Source: Amycolatopsis orientalis DSM 43388 (GTDB lineage Bacteria > Actinomycetota > Actinomycetes > Mycobacteriales > Pseudonocardiaceae). Taken from it: 64,000 nt of DNA. The stretch covers positions 308,092 to 372,091 of the forward strand of contig NZ_ASXG01000196.1 of assembly GCF_000411975.1 (NCBI RefSeq). The letters are read 5' to 3'. Every line of letters starts with the position of its first letter. The first letter of the stretch is position 1. A program made the position numbers and the translations under genes. The notes below the pieces were generated by a model. That model was not told where the DNA came from. It searched no databases and saw nothing but the letters and a program-made list of their open reading frames with translations. This document shows positions 48,285 to 56,804 of the stretch, piece by piece.

Positions 48285-50615
48285 TCAGCGGGTGAGCTTC
48301 GCGTCGTCCAGCCAGGACCAGACGCGCGACGGGTGCAGGGGAGTGGTGGTGATCTGCTCGGCGATCTCCGGCACGGCGGCGGCCACGGCGTTGCCGATCG
48401 CGGCGGGCGGCGGGATCGTGCCGCTCTCGCCGAGGCCCTTGAACCCGCCGGGAATCAGGTCGCTCGCAGTTTCGACGTGCTCCAGCACGACGTCGGGGAC
48501 GTCCTCGGACAGCGGGACGAGGTAGTCGAGGTAGGTGGTGGCGGTCGGCTGGCCGTTGGGGTCGTAGGTGACCTGCTCGTGCAACGCGCTGCCCAGTCCC
48601 ATCGTGAACCCGCCGAGCATCTGGCCCTCGGCGATGGCCGGGTTCACGAGGACGCCGGAGTCGTGGACGATCCAGTAGTCCTCGACCTTCACCTGCCCGG
48701 TGTCGAGGTCGACCGCGACCTGAGCGCCGTGCGTCGCGTACCCGAAAGTGATGCTCGCCGGGTCGAATTCGACGGTCTCTTCGAGCCGGATGGCCGTCGA
48801 GTCGCCGCGGCCCCAGCCCAGCCAGCCGCGGTGGGCGACTTCGCGCCACGGCATGGAGGCGCCGCCCTCGGCATGGAATGTGTCGCCGTCGAGGCGCACC
48901 TGGTCGGGGCCGACGTCGAGGTACGCGGCGGCGAGCGCGCGCATCCGTTTCGCGAGCTTGTCCGCGGCGTCCCAGAGCGCGCCGCCGGCGAGGGCGAGCG
49001 CCCGGCTCGCCTGGGAACCGATGTTCGAGTAGGGCGTGACCGCCGTGTCGCCGAGCCGCACGCGAATCCAGTCGCAGGGCACGCCCAGCCGCTCGGCGGC
49101 GACCTGGGTCAGGGCGGTTTCGATGCCCTGGCCGACGCTCGTCACGCCGGAGAAGACCGTGACGGTGCCGTCCTCGTTGACCCGGATCGTCGAGGTTTCG
49201 TAGCCGCTCCAATGGATGTGGAACATCTCCAGCAGCGCGCTCGGCGCGAACGCGGTGATCTCGACCATCGACGCCAGCCCGATGCCGCGGCGGACCCGGT
49301 CGGTCGAAGGCTTCCGCTTCTGCTCGGCGATCGCCGCCGCGCGGGCGAGGACGTCGGGATAGTCGCCGTTGTCGAACGGCACCCCGGTGTGCGTGAGATG
49401 GGGGAGCGCGTCGGACGGAAGCATGTTCTTGCGCCGCAACGCGATCGGATCGACGCCGAGCACCCGGGCGGCTTCGTCGACAAGCCGCTCGCGGATCCAG
49501 GTGCCTTCCTGCATGCCGTAGCCGCGGAAGGCAGCGGTGGGCGTGGCGTTCGTGTACCAGCCGGTGACGGTCGCGCCGGCTTTGTCGTAACGGTACGGGC
49601 CTTCAATCATCAGCGCGGCCACTTGGAACGGTCCGGTGCCGCCGGTGCCGGAACTGCAGAACGCTCCGGCGTCGCCGTGGAGGTCGGCGTGGATCGCGAG
49701 GAACCGGCCGTCGGCGTCGAGGGCGAGCCGGGAGCGGGAGAACGTGCCGCGGCCCTGGTACGCGGCGACCAGCGCTTCGGTCCGGTCTTCGATCCATTTC
49801 ACCTTGCGCCCCAGCAGTTTCGCCGCGAGACACACGATCGCCTCGTCCGGTGCCAGCGACGCTTTCTGCCCGAACGAGCCGCCGACGTCCGGCGCGACGA
49901 CGCGTACCTGGTCCTGGCGCAGTCGCAGGGCCTGTGCGAGTTCCTGCCGGACGAGGTGCGGCACCTGCGTGCTGCTCACGACGAGAAGTTCGCGCGTGGC
50001 CTTGGTGTACTCGGCGACCAGCCCGCGCGGTTCCATCGGGCTGTGGCTGATCCGCGGCACGACGAGATCGCGTTCGATCACGTGCGCCGCGCTCGCGAAG
50101 ACCTCCTCGAGTTCCTCGATAGCGGTGCCGAAGTGGAAGCTGCCGATCTGGTTGCTGCCGGTCTCCGGGTAGAGCAGCGTCGCGTCCGCGGCCCGGGCGC
50201 CCGCGATCCCGACGACGGCCGGCTTCTCGGTGAAGTCCATCTCCACCAGCTCGGCCGCGTCCTCGGCCACCGCCCGGCTGGTCGCGACGACGACACCGAG
50301 GGGCTGCCCGACGAACCGGACCGTGGCGTCGATGGCTTGCCAGGCCGGAATCTGCTGTCCGTAAAGGAGCCAGCTCAGCGGGACGTCGTCTACCAGCGGT
50401 GCGATGTCGTCCGGTCCGAGCACCAGGGCGACTCCGTCCACGGCCCTCGCTTCGGTCGCGTCGAAGCGGGTCAGTTCTCCCATCGCGATCGGGCTGCGGA
50501 CGAGCGCGGCGTGCAGCACGCCGGTCTCGTCCAGGTCGTCCACGTAGTGCCCGTCGCCCGCGAGAAGACGGTCGTCCTGGACCCGGGCCATGCGGGTGCC
50601 GATGTGGCTGGTCAT
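48285..50615 (-). CDS. coxL: Molybdenum hydroxylase large subunit, CoxL/XdhB-type (set 1)
   Basis: 776 residues: N-terminal a/b hammerhead domain (RVQDDRLLAGDGHYVDDL), then Mo-cofactor domains with GGSFGQKASLAPDEA, TAAFRGYGMQEG, SVGQGIETALTQVAAE and the catalytic glutamate in GLGESGTIPPPAA. The active-site loop is AFRGYG and not AYxCSFR, so it is not a form I CO dehydrogenase; it belongs with heterocycle or aldehyde hydroxylases. It overlaps CoxS (ATGA). Hydroxylation next to the ring nitrogen of a pyridine or quinoline-type ring with water as oxygen source is the expected reaction. Confidence 0.88.
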   Translation of the reverse strand: MTSHIGTRMARVQDDRLLAGDGHYVDDLDETGVLHAALVRSPIAMGELTRFDATEARAVDGVALVLGPDDIAPLVDDVPLSWLLYGQQIPAWQAIDATVRFVGQPLGVVVATSRAVAEDAAELVEMDFTEKPAVVGIAGARAADATLLYPETGSNQIGSFHFGTAIEELEEVFASAAHVIERDLVVPRISHSPMEPRGLVAEYTKATRELLVVSSTQVPHLVRQELAQALRLRQDQVRVVAPDVGGSFGQKASLAPDEAIVCLAAKLLGRKVKWIEDRTEALVAAYQGRGTFSRSRLALDADGRFLAIHADLHGDAGAFCSSGTGGTGPFQVAALMIEGPYRYDKAGATVTGWYTNATPTAAFRGYGMQEGTWIRERLVDEAARVLGVDPIALRRKNMLPSDALPHLTHTGVPFDNGDYPDVLARAAAIAEQKRKPSTDRVRRGIGLASMVEITAFAPSALLEMFHIHWSGYETSTIRVNEDGTVTVFSGVTSVGQGIETALTQVAAERLGVPCDWIRVRLGDTAVTPYSNIGSQASRALALAGGALWDAADKLAKRMRALAAAYLDVGPDQVRLDGDTFHAEGGASMPWREVAHRGWLGWGRGDSTAIRLEETVEFDPASITFGYATHGAQVAVDLDTGQVKVEDYWIVHDSGVLVNPAIAEGQMLGGFTMGLGSALHEQVTYDPNGQPTATTYLDYLVPLSEDVPDVVLEHVETASDLIPGGFKGLGESGTIPPPAAIGNAVAAAVPEIAEQITTTPLHPSRVWSWLDDAKLTR

Positions 50616-51094
50616 GCGCGCGTCGCTCCTTCGCTCCAGCAGCTGCGGATCGCCGAACGGATCCCGACGTATCCGGTGCAGCGGCACACATGCCCGCCCA
50701 GCACCTCGGTCTCGGCCTCTTCCGCGGTCTTCCCGTGCCGTCCGGCGGCCGTCACGCTCATCAGGATTCCGGGGGTGCAGAATCCGCACTGCAGGCCGTG
50801 TTCGTCTTTCATCGCCTGCTGGAACGGCGACAGCTCCCCGGCCCGGGCCAGTGCTTCGACCGTCTCGACCTGCCGTCCGTCGGCCTGGACGGCGAACATC
50901 AGGCACGACCGGATCGGCTCGCCGTCGACCAGCACGGTGCAGGCACCGCAGACGCCCTGCTCGCAGCCGACGTGGGTCCCGGTGAGGCCGAGGCCGTGCC
51001 GCAGGAAGTCGCTCAGCAGCGTGCGGACCGGCACTTCCGCGGTCGTCTCGGCGCCGTTGACCACTGCGGTCACGGTGCGGGTTTCCTCGCTCAT
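50612..51094 (-). CDS. coxS: Molybdenum hydroxylase 2Fe-2S subunit, CoxS-type (set 1)
   Basis: 160 residues with both 2Fe-2S clusters: plant-type CEQGVCGACTVL and the cysteine in IRSC, then CGFCTPG and CRCTGY. It carries electrons from the Mo centre to the FAD subunit. Start ATG 51094 overlaps the stop of the CoxM gene. Confidence 0.92.
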   Translation of the reverse strand: MSEETRTVTAVVNGAETTAEVPVRTLLSDFLRHGLGLTGTHVGCEQGVCGACTVLVDGEPIRSCLMFAVQADGRQVETVEALARAGELSPFQQAMKDEHGLQCGFCTPGILMSVTAAGRHGKTAEEAETEVLGGHVCRCTGYVGIRSAIRSCWSEGATRA

Positions 51095-51954
51095 GCGGCT
51101 ACCTCCTGGAGGCGCCCGGCCTGTCGCCGGACAAGGGTGCGGATCAGGCCTCGGCGGAACGCGGCGGAGCCGTGGTTGTCCGACGGCGGGTCGATCTCGG
51201 CGGACGCGGCCTCCGCGGCTTGCTCGATCGCCGGGCTGGACAACGGGTTGCCGGTCAGCGCCGCTTCGCACCCGGGCAGCCGGACCGGACGGTCGGCGAC
51301 GCCCGCCGCCGACGCCCGCGCCGCCGTGACGATCCCGTTTTCCGTTCGCACAGCCAGGAACAGCCCGGCGAACGGGAAATCCCCGTGCCGACGGGAAATC
51401 TCGGAGTACCCGATCCGGTGTCCCGGCAGCCGCGGGAAATCGGCCGCGACCAGAAGCTCGTCGGGCTCTTTGCTGGTCATGAAGACCGACTCGAAGAAGT
51501 CCTCCGCCGCCACGACCCGGGTGCCGCGGGCGCGGGAGGCCAGGTGCAGTCGCGCGCCGAGGCCGACCGCGAGCGTGGGGAACTCAGCGGCCGGATCGGC
51601 GTGGCACAGCGTGCCACCGATGGTGGTGCGGTTGCGGATCTGAGGATGCGCGACGTGCCTCGCGGCCTCGCCCAGCACCGGCAGCGCCTCGCCCAGCCGG
51701 GCGTCGTGTTCCACCGCGGCGAGCCGGACAGTGGCCCCGAGCGAGACGACGTCGTCGCCGATCACGATGCGGTTCAACTCGGCGATCCTGTTGATGTCCA
51801 GAAGGACGGACGGCCGCGCGAAGCGCATGTTCACCAGCGGCACCAGGCTCTGCCCGCCGGCCAGGACCGCCATGTCCTCGCCGTGCTCGGCCAGCAGATC
51901 CAGTGCGTCGTCGACGGTTTCCGGCGCCCGATACGACAGCGGCGGCGGTTTCAT
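51091..51954 (-). CDS. coxM: Molybdenum hydroxylase FAD subunit, CoxM-type (set 1)
   Basis: 287 residues of the PCMH-type FAD fold: VLAGGQSLVPLVNMR, IRNRTTIGGTLCHADPAAEFP and the C-terminal CO_deh_flav_C domain. It accepts electrons from CoxS and passes them to the electron acceptor. ATG 51954 follows GGGAGGG. It opens Mo operon 1, 60 bases from the F2 operator. Confidence 0.9.
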   Translation of the reverse strand: MKPPPLSYRAPETVDDALDLLAEHGEDMAVLAGGQSLVPLVNMRFARPSVLLDINRIAELNRIVIGDDVVSLGATVRLAAVEHDARLGEALPVLGEAARHVAHPQIRNRTTIGGTLCHADPAAEFPTLAVGLGARLHLASRARGTRVVAAEDFFESVFMTSKEPDELLVAADFPRLPGHRIGYSEISRRHGDFPFAGLFLAVRTENGIVTAARASAAGVADRPVRLPGCEAALTGNPLSSPAIEQAAEAASAEIDPPSDNHGSAAFRRGLIRTLVRRQAGRLQEVAA

Positions 51955-52014
51955 GATCCCTCCCAGGAGATCGCAGCGGCCCGGCCCGGCCCCTCGGGAC
52001 GAGGTGGACTCAAA

Positions 52015-52070
52015 AGTGTATCCACTTATGAATGCACAGAACTTAAGCACTGTGCGGCCGGTCACGTCAA
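52015..52070 (-). promoter_or_regulatory. Promoter with F-type operator (F2) of Mo-hydroxylase operon 1
   Basis: AGTGTATCCACT lies at 52015-52026, with 15 bases identical to F1. On the minus strand TTGACG (52070-52065) and TTAAGT (52046-52041), 18 bases apart, form a possible promoter, and the operator falls just past the start of transcription. The stretch 52071-52293 up to the next gene holds nothing recognisable. Confidence 0.68.
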
Positions 52071-52293
52071 GAGGGGTGCCGACTGGCGGCCGAGGCGCTC
52101 GGTGCGCAGGCTGGTCAGGGCGAGCCGCGGTCGCGACCGACTGGTGCGGGAACGACTCGGTCGCTTCCTCGCTTTTCGAACAGATCGCCCGCGACCGGCA
52201 TCCGGAACTGTTCCACATTGGACGGACGCTGCGGAACCGTCCGGCCCGGCTGCTCCGCCGCCGTGAACAACAGCGCTTCCGCCGGACCTCTCG

Positions 52294-52878
52294 TCAACGC
52301 CGCCGGCGCAGTGCGCCGAGCGCTGCCGCCGCGGCCACGATCACCACCGCGGGCAAGGCGATCTTCTTGAGCAGCACCGGAAGAACCGCCGCTCCGACGT
52401 CGACGGCGTCCGGTGCCGACTCCGGAGCGATAGTGCCGGCCGAGTTGAGCGTCTCTTCGAGCCGGGAGGTGAACTGCTGGATGATCCGGTCGCCGACCTC
52501 GGCCAGGATTCCTCGGCCGAATTGGGCCGGGCGGCCGGTGAGGTCGAGTTCGGTGTGCACCAGGACCCGGGTGCCGGCCGGGTCTGCGGTCAGCGTGGCG
52601 GACACGGTGGCCGCGGCCGTGCCGCCGCCTCGGCTTTCGCGGCCGGCGAGATCGAGCAGCATGGTCCGAGCGGCCTCGTCGCGGGTGACCGTGCCCGCGC
52701 CTTGGTAGCTCATCCGCACCGCTCCGACCTTGACCATGACGCGTCCGGAGAACGAGGTCCCGTCGACGTGGTCGAGGACGGCGCCGGGCAGGCAGGGCGC
52801 CACCCGTTCGAGGTCGAGGAACAGCCGCCAAGCCACGTCGGGGACGGCGGAGACGGTGAACGTGTGGTCGAGTTCCAT
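52294..52878 (-). CDS. coxG: CoxG-like SRPBCC protein with C-terminal membrane anchor (set 2)
   Basis: 194 residues with the same design as the protein at 47658: SRPBCC domain (DVAWRLFLDLERVAPCLPGA, GRPAQFGRGILAEVGDRI), an acidic linker, a helix (IALPAVVIVAAAAALGAL) and RRRR. The pair is homologous but clearly diverged. It ends Mo operon 2. Confidence 0.87.
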   Translation of the reverse strand: MELDHTFTVSAVPDVAWRLFLDLERVAPCLPGAVLDHVDGTSFSGRVMVKVGAVRMSYQGAGTVTRDEAARTMLLDLAGRESRGGGTAAATVSATLTADPAGTRVLVHTELDLTGRPAQFGRGILAEVGDRIIQQFTSRLEETLNSAGTIAPESAPDAVDVGAAVLPVLLKKIALPAVVIVAAAAALGALRRRR

Positions 52879-52904
52879 GGTGGTCTTCCTGGTCTGGGGG
52901 GGGC

Positions 52905-55229
52905 TCAGGCGGACCGCAGCAGGTCGCGGATCCGGCTCGGGGACAGCGGGCCGCGACGGATCACCACGCCGTGCGGGCGCAGGGCGTCTTCGATCGCGTT
53001 CGCGAGGACGGCCTGCGGTGCGATCGCTCCGCCTTCGCCCAGGCCCTTGACGCCGAGGTCGTTCATCGGGCTGGGGGTGTGGAGTTCGTCGAGGTCCAGG
53101 TCGGGGATCTCGGCGGAGGTCGGAACGAGGTAGTCGAGGTAGGTCGCGGTGCGCGGCTGGCCGTCCGGCCCGTAGATCATCTCCTCGTACAGGGCGCCGC
53201 CGATGCCTTGCGCGACGCCGCCGGTCACCTGGCCCTCGGCGATCGCCGGATTGACGATGGTCCCCGCGTCGTGGACGACCACGTACTTCCGGATCTCCAC
53301 CTGGCCGGTCCGTTCGTCCACCTCGACGAGAGCCGCGTGCGTGCCGCTCGCGACGGCGAACCCCGGTGGGCGGAAGTGGACAGTCTCGGATAGTTCGGCG
53401 GGACCTTCCCCGAGAAGCGGGGTGCCAGCGGCCAGTTCCGCGAGAGTCAGCGACGGGCCGGCGGGAGTGCCTCGCACGGTGAACACTCCGTCCGTGAGGT
53501 CGAGGTCCGCCACAGAGACCTCGAGCCGCTGGGCCGCGGCTGTCAATGCCTTGTCCCGCACGAGTTTTCCGGCCCGATGGGTGGCGTTGCCGGCGTTCAC
53601 GAGCGCTCGGCTGGCAATGGTGCCGACCCCGAAGGGCGTCGCCGCCGTGTCGCCGCCGACGACGTCGATCAGGCCGGGCGGCACGCCGAGCGCGTCCGCG
53701 GCGATCTGGGCCATCGACGTGCGGTGGCCCTGGCCCTGCGACGGAGTGCCGATCGCCAGCTTGACCCGTCCGGCAGGCGTGACCTCGATCCGTGCCGTTT
53801 CGAACGGCCCCAGCCCGGTGGCCTCGATGTACATCGCGAACCCGACGCCGACGCGTTTCCCGCCGGCCGCGCCGCGCTGGCGTTCGCGGACGGCGGGCAG
53901 ATCGATCTTCGCGACAGCGCGCCGCAGCAGTTCGGGGAAATCGCCGGAGTCGTAGACCTGCGGTGTGCCGGACCGGTCGACCAGCCCGGTGCGGTAGGGC
54001 ATTTCGCCGGGCGGGATGAGGTTTCGCGCGCGGAGTTCGGCGGGTTCGAGGCCGAGCGCGACGGCGAGCCGGTCCATCGCCCGTTCCATCGCGAACACCG
54101 CCTCCGGCCGGCCCGCGCCGCGGTAGGGGGTCGAGAACGTCGTGTTCGTCAGGACACCCGCGACGTCGAGGTCGACGGCGGGCACCCGGTACGGGCCGAG
54201 CAGATGGCACAGCGAGTTGTACGGCACGACCAGGCCGGTCATGTTGTAGGCACCGAAGTTGACGGTGATCTTGTCGCGCACGGCCAGCAGCCGTCCGTCC
54301 GCGTCGGCGGCGAGTTCGATGCGGTGGATTTGCTCGCGGGCGTGCGACGACGCGGTCAGGTTCTCGTTGCGGTCCTCGCGCCAGCGGATCGCGCGGCCGA
54401 GCCGCCGCGCGGCATGCGGGACGATCAGCTCCTCGACGTAAAGGATGCCCTTCTGCCCGAAGCCGCCGCCGACGTCTACGGCGAGGACCCGCACGTCTTG
54501 CGGATCCAGTTCGAGCGTCCGCGCGATCGAATCGCGGAGCCGGTGCGGTGTCTGGGTGCCCGACCAGACAGTCAGCTCCCCTCGGTACGGATCGACGTGT
54601 GCGGCGACGGCCCGGGTTTCGATCGGCGACGCGACGTAGCGGTGGGCGTGGAACTCCTCGCGGATCACAGTGTGCGCGTCGCGGAAGACTGCGTCGGGAT
54701 CGCCAACGCGAGTTCTGGCCGCGACGGCGACGTTGTCCGGGAGTTCGTCGTGAATCCTTGGCGCGTCCGGTTTTCGGGCCTCGTCCGGGTCGACCACGAC
54801 GGGCAGCGGCTCGTACCGCACGGCGATCAGTTCGAGCGCGTCCTCGGCGAGGTAGCGGTTCTCGGCGAACACGACAGCCACCGGCTGCCCGACGTACGCG
54901 ACTTTTTCGGTCGCGAGCAACGGCATCGGCGTCATCCGCACGAGCGGGTCGACCAGGTCGGCCAGGCCGGGCGGCGTCCGCAGTTCTTCCCGGTTGAGCA
55001 ACGGCGCGAGGCCGGCCAGATCGTCGCCGGTCCAGACCGCTGCGACGCCGGGCGCGGACAGCGCTGCCGACACGTCGACGGAAACGATCCGCGCGTGTGC
55101 TTCGGGGCTGCGCAGGAACGCTGCCTCCAGCGCGTTCGGCAGCTCGAGGTCGTCGACGTAGCGGCCTTGTCCGCGCAGCAGCCGATCGTCCTCGACGCGG
55201 GGCAGCGAACGGCCGATCCAGTCCGTCAT
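52905..55229 (-). CDS. coxL: Molybdenum hydroxylase large subunit, CoxL/XdhB-type (set 2)
   Basis: 774 residues: RVEDDRLLRGQGRYVDDLEL, GGGFGQKGILYVEE, the active-site loop PYRGAGRPEA, PSQGQGHRTSMAQIAAD and the catalytic glutamate in GLGEGGAIAPQA. The AYRGAG-like loop is typical of form II / aldehyde- and heteroaromatic-type enzymes. It differs from the set 1 protein in this loop, so the two complexes probably hydroxylate different positions or compounds. ATGA overlap with CoxS. Confidence 0.88.
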   Translation of the reverse strand: MTDWIGRSLPRVEDDRLLRGQGRYVDDLELPNALEAAFLRSPEAHARIVSVDVSAALSAPGVAAVWTGDDLAGLAPLLNREELRTPPGLADLVDPLVRMTPMPLLATEKVAYVGQPVAVVFAENRYLAEDALELIAVRYEPLPVVVDPDEARKPDAPRIHDELPDNVAVAARTRVGDPDAVFRDAHTVIREEFHAHRYVASPIETRAVAAHVDPYRGELTVWSGTQTPHRLRDSIARTLELDPQDVRVLAVDVGGGFGQKGILYVEELIVPHAARRLGRAIRWREDRNENLTASSHAREQIHRIELAADADGRLLAVRDKITVNFGAYNMTGLVVPYNSLCHLLGPYRVPAVDLDVAGVLTNTTFSTPYRGAGRPEAVFAMERAMDRLAVALGLEPAELRARNLIPPGEMPYRTGLVDRSGTPQVYDSGDFPELLRRAVAKIDLPAVRERQRGAAGGKRVGVGFAMYIEATGLGPFETARIEVTPAGRVKLAIGTPSQGQGHRTSMAQIAADALGVPPGLIDVVGGDTAATPFGVGTIASRALVNAGNATHRAGKLVRDKALTAAAQRLEVSVADLDLTDGVFTVRGTPAGPSLTLAELAAGTPLLGEGPAELSETVHFRPPGFAVASGTHAALVEVDERTGQVEIRKYVVVHDAGTIVNPAIAEGQVTGGVAQGIGGALYEEMIYGPDGQPRTATYLDYLVPTSAEIPDLDLDELHTPSPMNDLGVKGLGEGGAIAPQAVLANAIEDALRPHGVVIRRGPLSPSRIRDLLRSA

Positions 55230-55744
55230 CGCGGGGACTCCTCTCCGAACTGCGCGTCGAGGGCCTGAGTGACGGCGCGCCGGATATTGCGGTAGCCGGT
55301 GCAGCGGCACAGGTGCCCGGTGAGCGCGTCGGCGACTTCCTTTGCGGACGGACGAGCGCCGGCCTCGGTCAGCGCGGTCGCGGTCATGAGGAAACCCGGT
55401 GTGCAGTACCCGCATTGCATTCCGTGGCGTTCGTGGAAGGCCTGCTGGACGGGAGTGAGCGGGCCGTCGTCGGGCGCGAGGCTTTCGACGGTGCGGATGT
55501 CCGCGCCTTCGCATTGGACGGCGAAGGTCAGGCAGGAACGCACCGGTGCCCCGTCGACGAGGACGGTGCACGAGCCGCACACGCCGTGTTCGCACCCGGC
55601 GTGAGTGCCCGTCAGGCGCAGTCGATCGCGGAGGAAGTCTGAGAGCAGCAGCCGTGATTCTACTTGTGCCGTAACGGAGTTTCCGTTGACAGTCAAGGCG
55701 ACGGAGTGCCAGGCGGAAGGCTCGGCCAGCGGTGGAGTGGTCAT
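55226..55744 (-). CDS. coxS: Molybdenum hydroxylase 2Fe-2S subunit, CoxS-type (set 2)
   Basis: 172 residues; CEHGVCGSCTVL, a cysteine in VRSC, CGYCTPG and CRCTGY bind two 2Fe-2S clusters. An N-terminal extension of about ten residues (MTTPPLAEPS) distinguishes it from set 1. Overlaps CoxL and CoxM by four bases each. Confidence 0.92.
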   Translation of the reverse strand: MTTPPLAEPSAWHSVALTVNGNSVTAQVESRLLLSDFLRDRLRLTGTHAGCEHGVCGSCTVLVDGAPVRSCLTFAVQCEGADIRTVESLAPDDGPLTPVQQAFHERHGMQCGYCTPGFLMTATALTEAGARPSAKEVADALTGHLCRCTGYRNIRRAVTQALDAQFGEESPR

Positions 55745-56607
55745 CGGGTGCGCTCCCAGGCGGTCGTGACGGCGCGGGTCAGGAGATGGGCTGCGGCTTC
55801 GCGGCGGTAGTCGGCGCTCGCGTGGACGTCGCCGGGCGGGTTCAGGTGCTCGTGGACGGCTGCCGCGGCGTCGGCGAGCGCGTCGGGATCGAGCCGGGTA
55901 CCGCACAAGACGGCTTCGGCGGGCGGGAACCGGACCGGAGTCGCTCCGGCTCCGCAGAAGACGATCCGGACTGCCGAGGCCGTGTCCGCGGTCCGGTCGA
56001 GCACGACGCACACGCCGACGGTGGCGAAATCCCCGTGCCGCCGCGCGAGTTCTTCGAACGCCCAGCCCCGTCCGGCCGGCTGCGCGGGGAAGACGACCTC
56101 GGTGAGGAGTTCGTCGTCGGCGAGTGCGGTCTCGAAGGTGGCGACGAAGAACTCCGCCGCGGGAACGGTGCGGCTCCCGGTCGGTCCGGCGAGGACGAAC
56201 CGAGCGTCGAGCGCGGTCGCGGCGGCGGGCAGTTCGGCGGCCGGGTCGTGGTGAGCCAGGCTGCCGCCCACCGTGCCGCGACGGCGGATCTGCGGGTGTC
56301 CGATGTGGTCGATCGCGGCCGCGAGCAACGGCCAGCCCGCGCGCAGCCCTGGATCAGCGGCGGCGGTCGCCTGCCGGACCGCGGTGCCGATCCGCAGCTC
56401 GCCTCCGGGCCTGGCGCGGTGCTCGCCGAGGCCGGGAATCCGGGTGATGTCGACCAGCAGCTCGGGGCGGGCCAGCCGCATTGACAGCATCGGGACCAGG
56501 GACTGCCCGCCGGCCAGCACTTTGGCCTCGCGGGGGTCGCCGGAGAGCAGGGCCACGGCCTCCGCGACGGTGTCCGGCGCGACGTAGTCGAAGGGGCTCG
56601 GTTTCAC
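55741..56607 (-). CDS. coxM: Molybdenum hydroxylase FAD subunit, CoxM-type (set 2)
   Basis: 288 residues: VLAGGQSLVPMLSMRLARP, IRRRGTVGGSLAHHDPAAELP, and a normal C-terminal domain. GTG 56607 has GAGAGGG upstream; in-frame starts further up lie in AT-rich promoter sequence. First gene of Mo operon 2, divergent from the TetR-MarR fusion gene. Confidence 0.9.
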   Translation of the reverse strand: MKPSPFDYVAPDTVAEAVALLSGDPREAKVLAGGQSLVPMLSMRLARPELLVDITRIPGLGEHRARPGGELRIGTAVRQATAAADPGLRAGWPLLAAAIDHIGHPQIRRRGTVGGSLAHHDPAAELPAAATALDARFVLAGPTGSRTVPAAEFFVATFETALADDELLTEVVFPAQPAGRGWAFEELARRHGDFATVGVCVVLDRTADTASAVRIVFCGAGATPVRFPPAEAVLCGTRLDPDALADAAAAVHEHLNPPGDVHASADYRREAAAHLLTRAVTTAWERTR

Positions 56608-56624
56608 GCTGACCCTCTCATCCC

Positions 56625-56672
56625 TAAGTGATTGAGTTCTAAGATACTTACATCGAAGCGTCCGCTTGGCAA
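56625..56672 (-). promoter_or_regulatory. AT-rich promoter and imperfect inverted repeat of Mo operon 2
   Basis: TAAGT (56625-56629) and ACTTA (56646-56650) face each other around a partly symmetric centre, in a local AT island before coxM. On the minus strand TTGCCA (56672-56667) can be a -35 element with TAAGTA 16 bases downstream. No F-type site is present, so this operon is not in the GntR regulon; the divergent fusion regulator is the natural candidate. Confidence 0.5.
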
Positions 56673-56773
56673 GAGCTCGGACCTTGCCGGGTCGGAGCAC
56701 AATTCGCCGCATTGGCGGGGAAATGCGAGGGCTGTCGACCTGGTTACCCGGGGGCAGGTGTTGGTGCTCAGTT

Positions 56774-56787
56774 TGAACGGACGTTCA
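56774..56787. promoter_or_regulatory. TetR-type operator before the fusion regulator
   Basis: TGAACG and CGTTCA form a perfect palindrome around GA, 17 bases before ATG 56805. The form and place are typical of TetR autoregulation. It shares the AACG/CGTT half-sites with S-type sites but has another spacing and flanks. Confidence 0.6.
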
Positions 56788-56804
56788 GAGTTAGGATGAC
56801 CGGC

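Noticed and set aside
48285..50615. Carbon monoxide dehydrogenase
   Set aside because: Large subunit lacks the AYxCSFR loop of form I CO dehydrogenase, and the context is aromatic catabolism. The Cox names are kept only as family labels.
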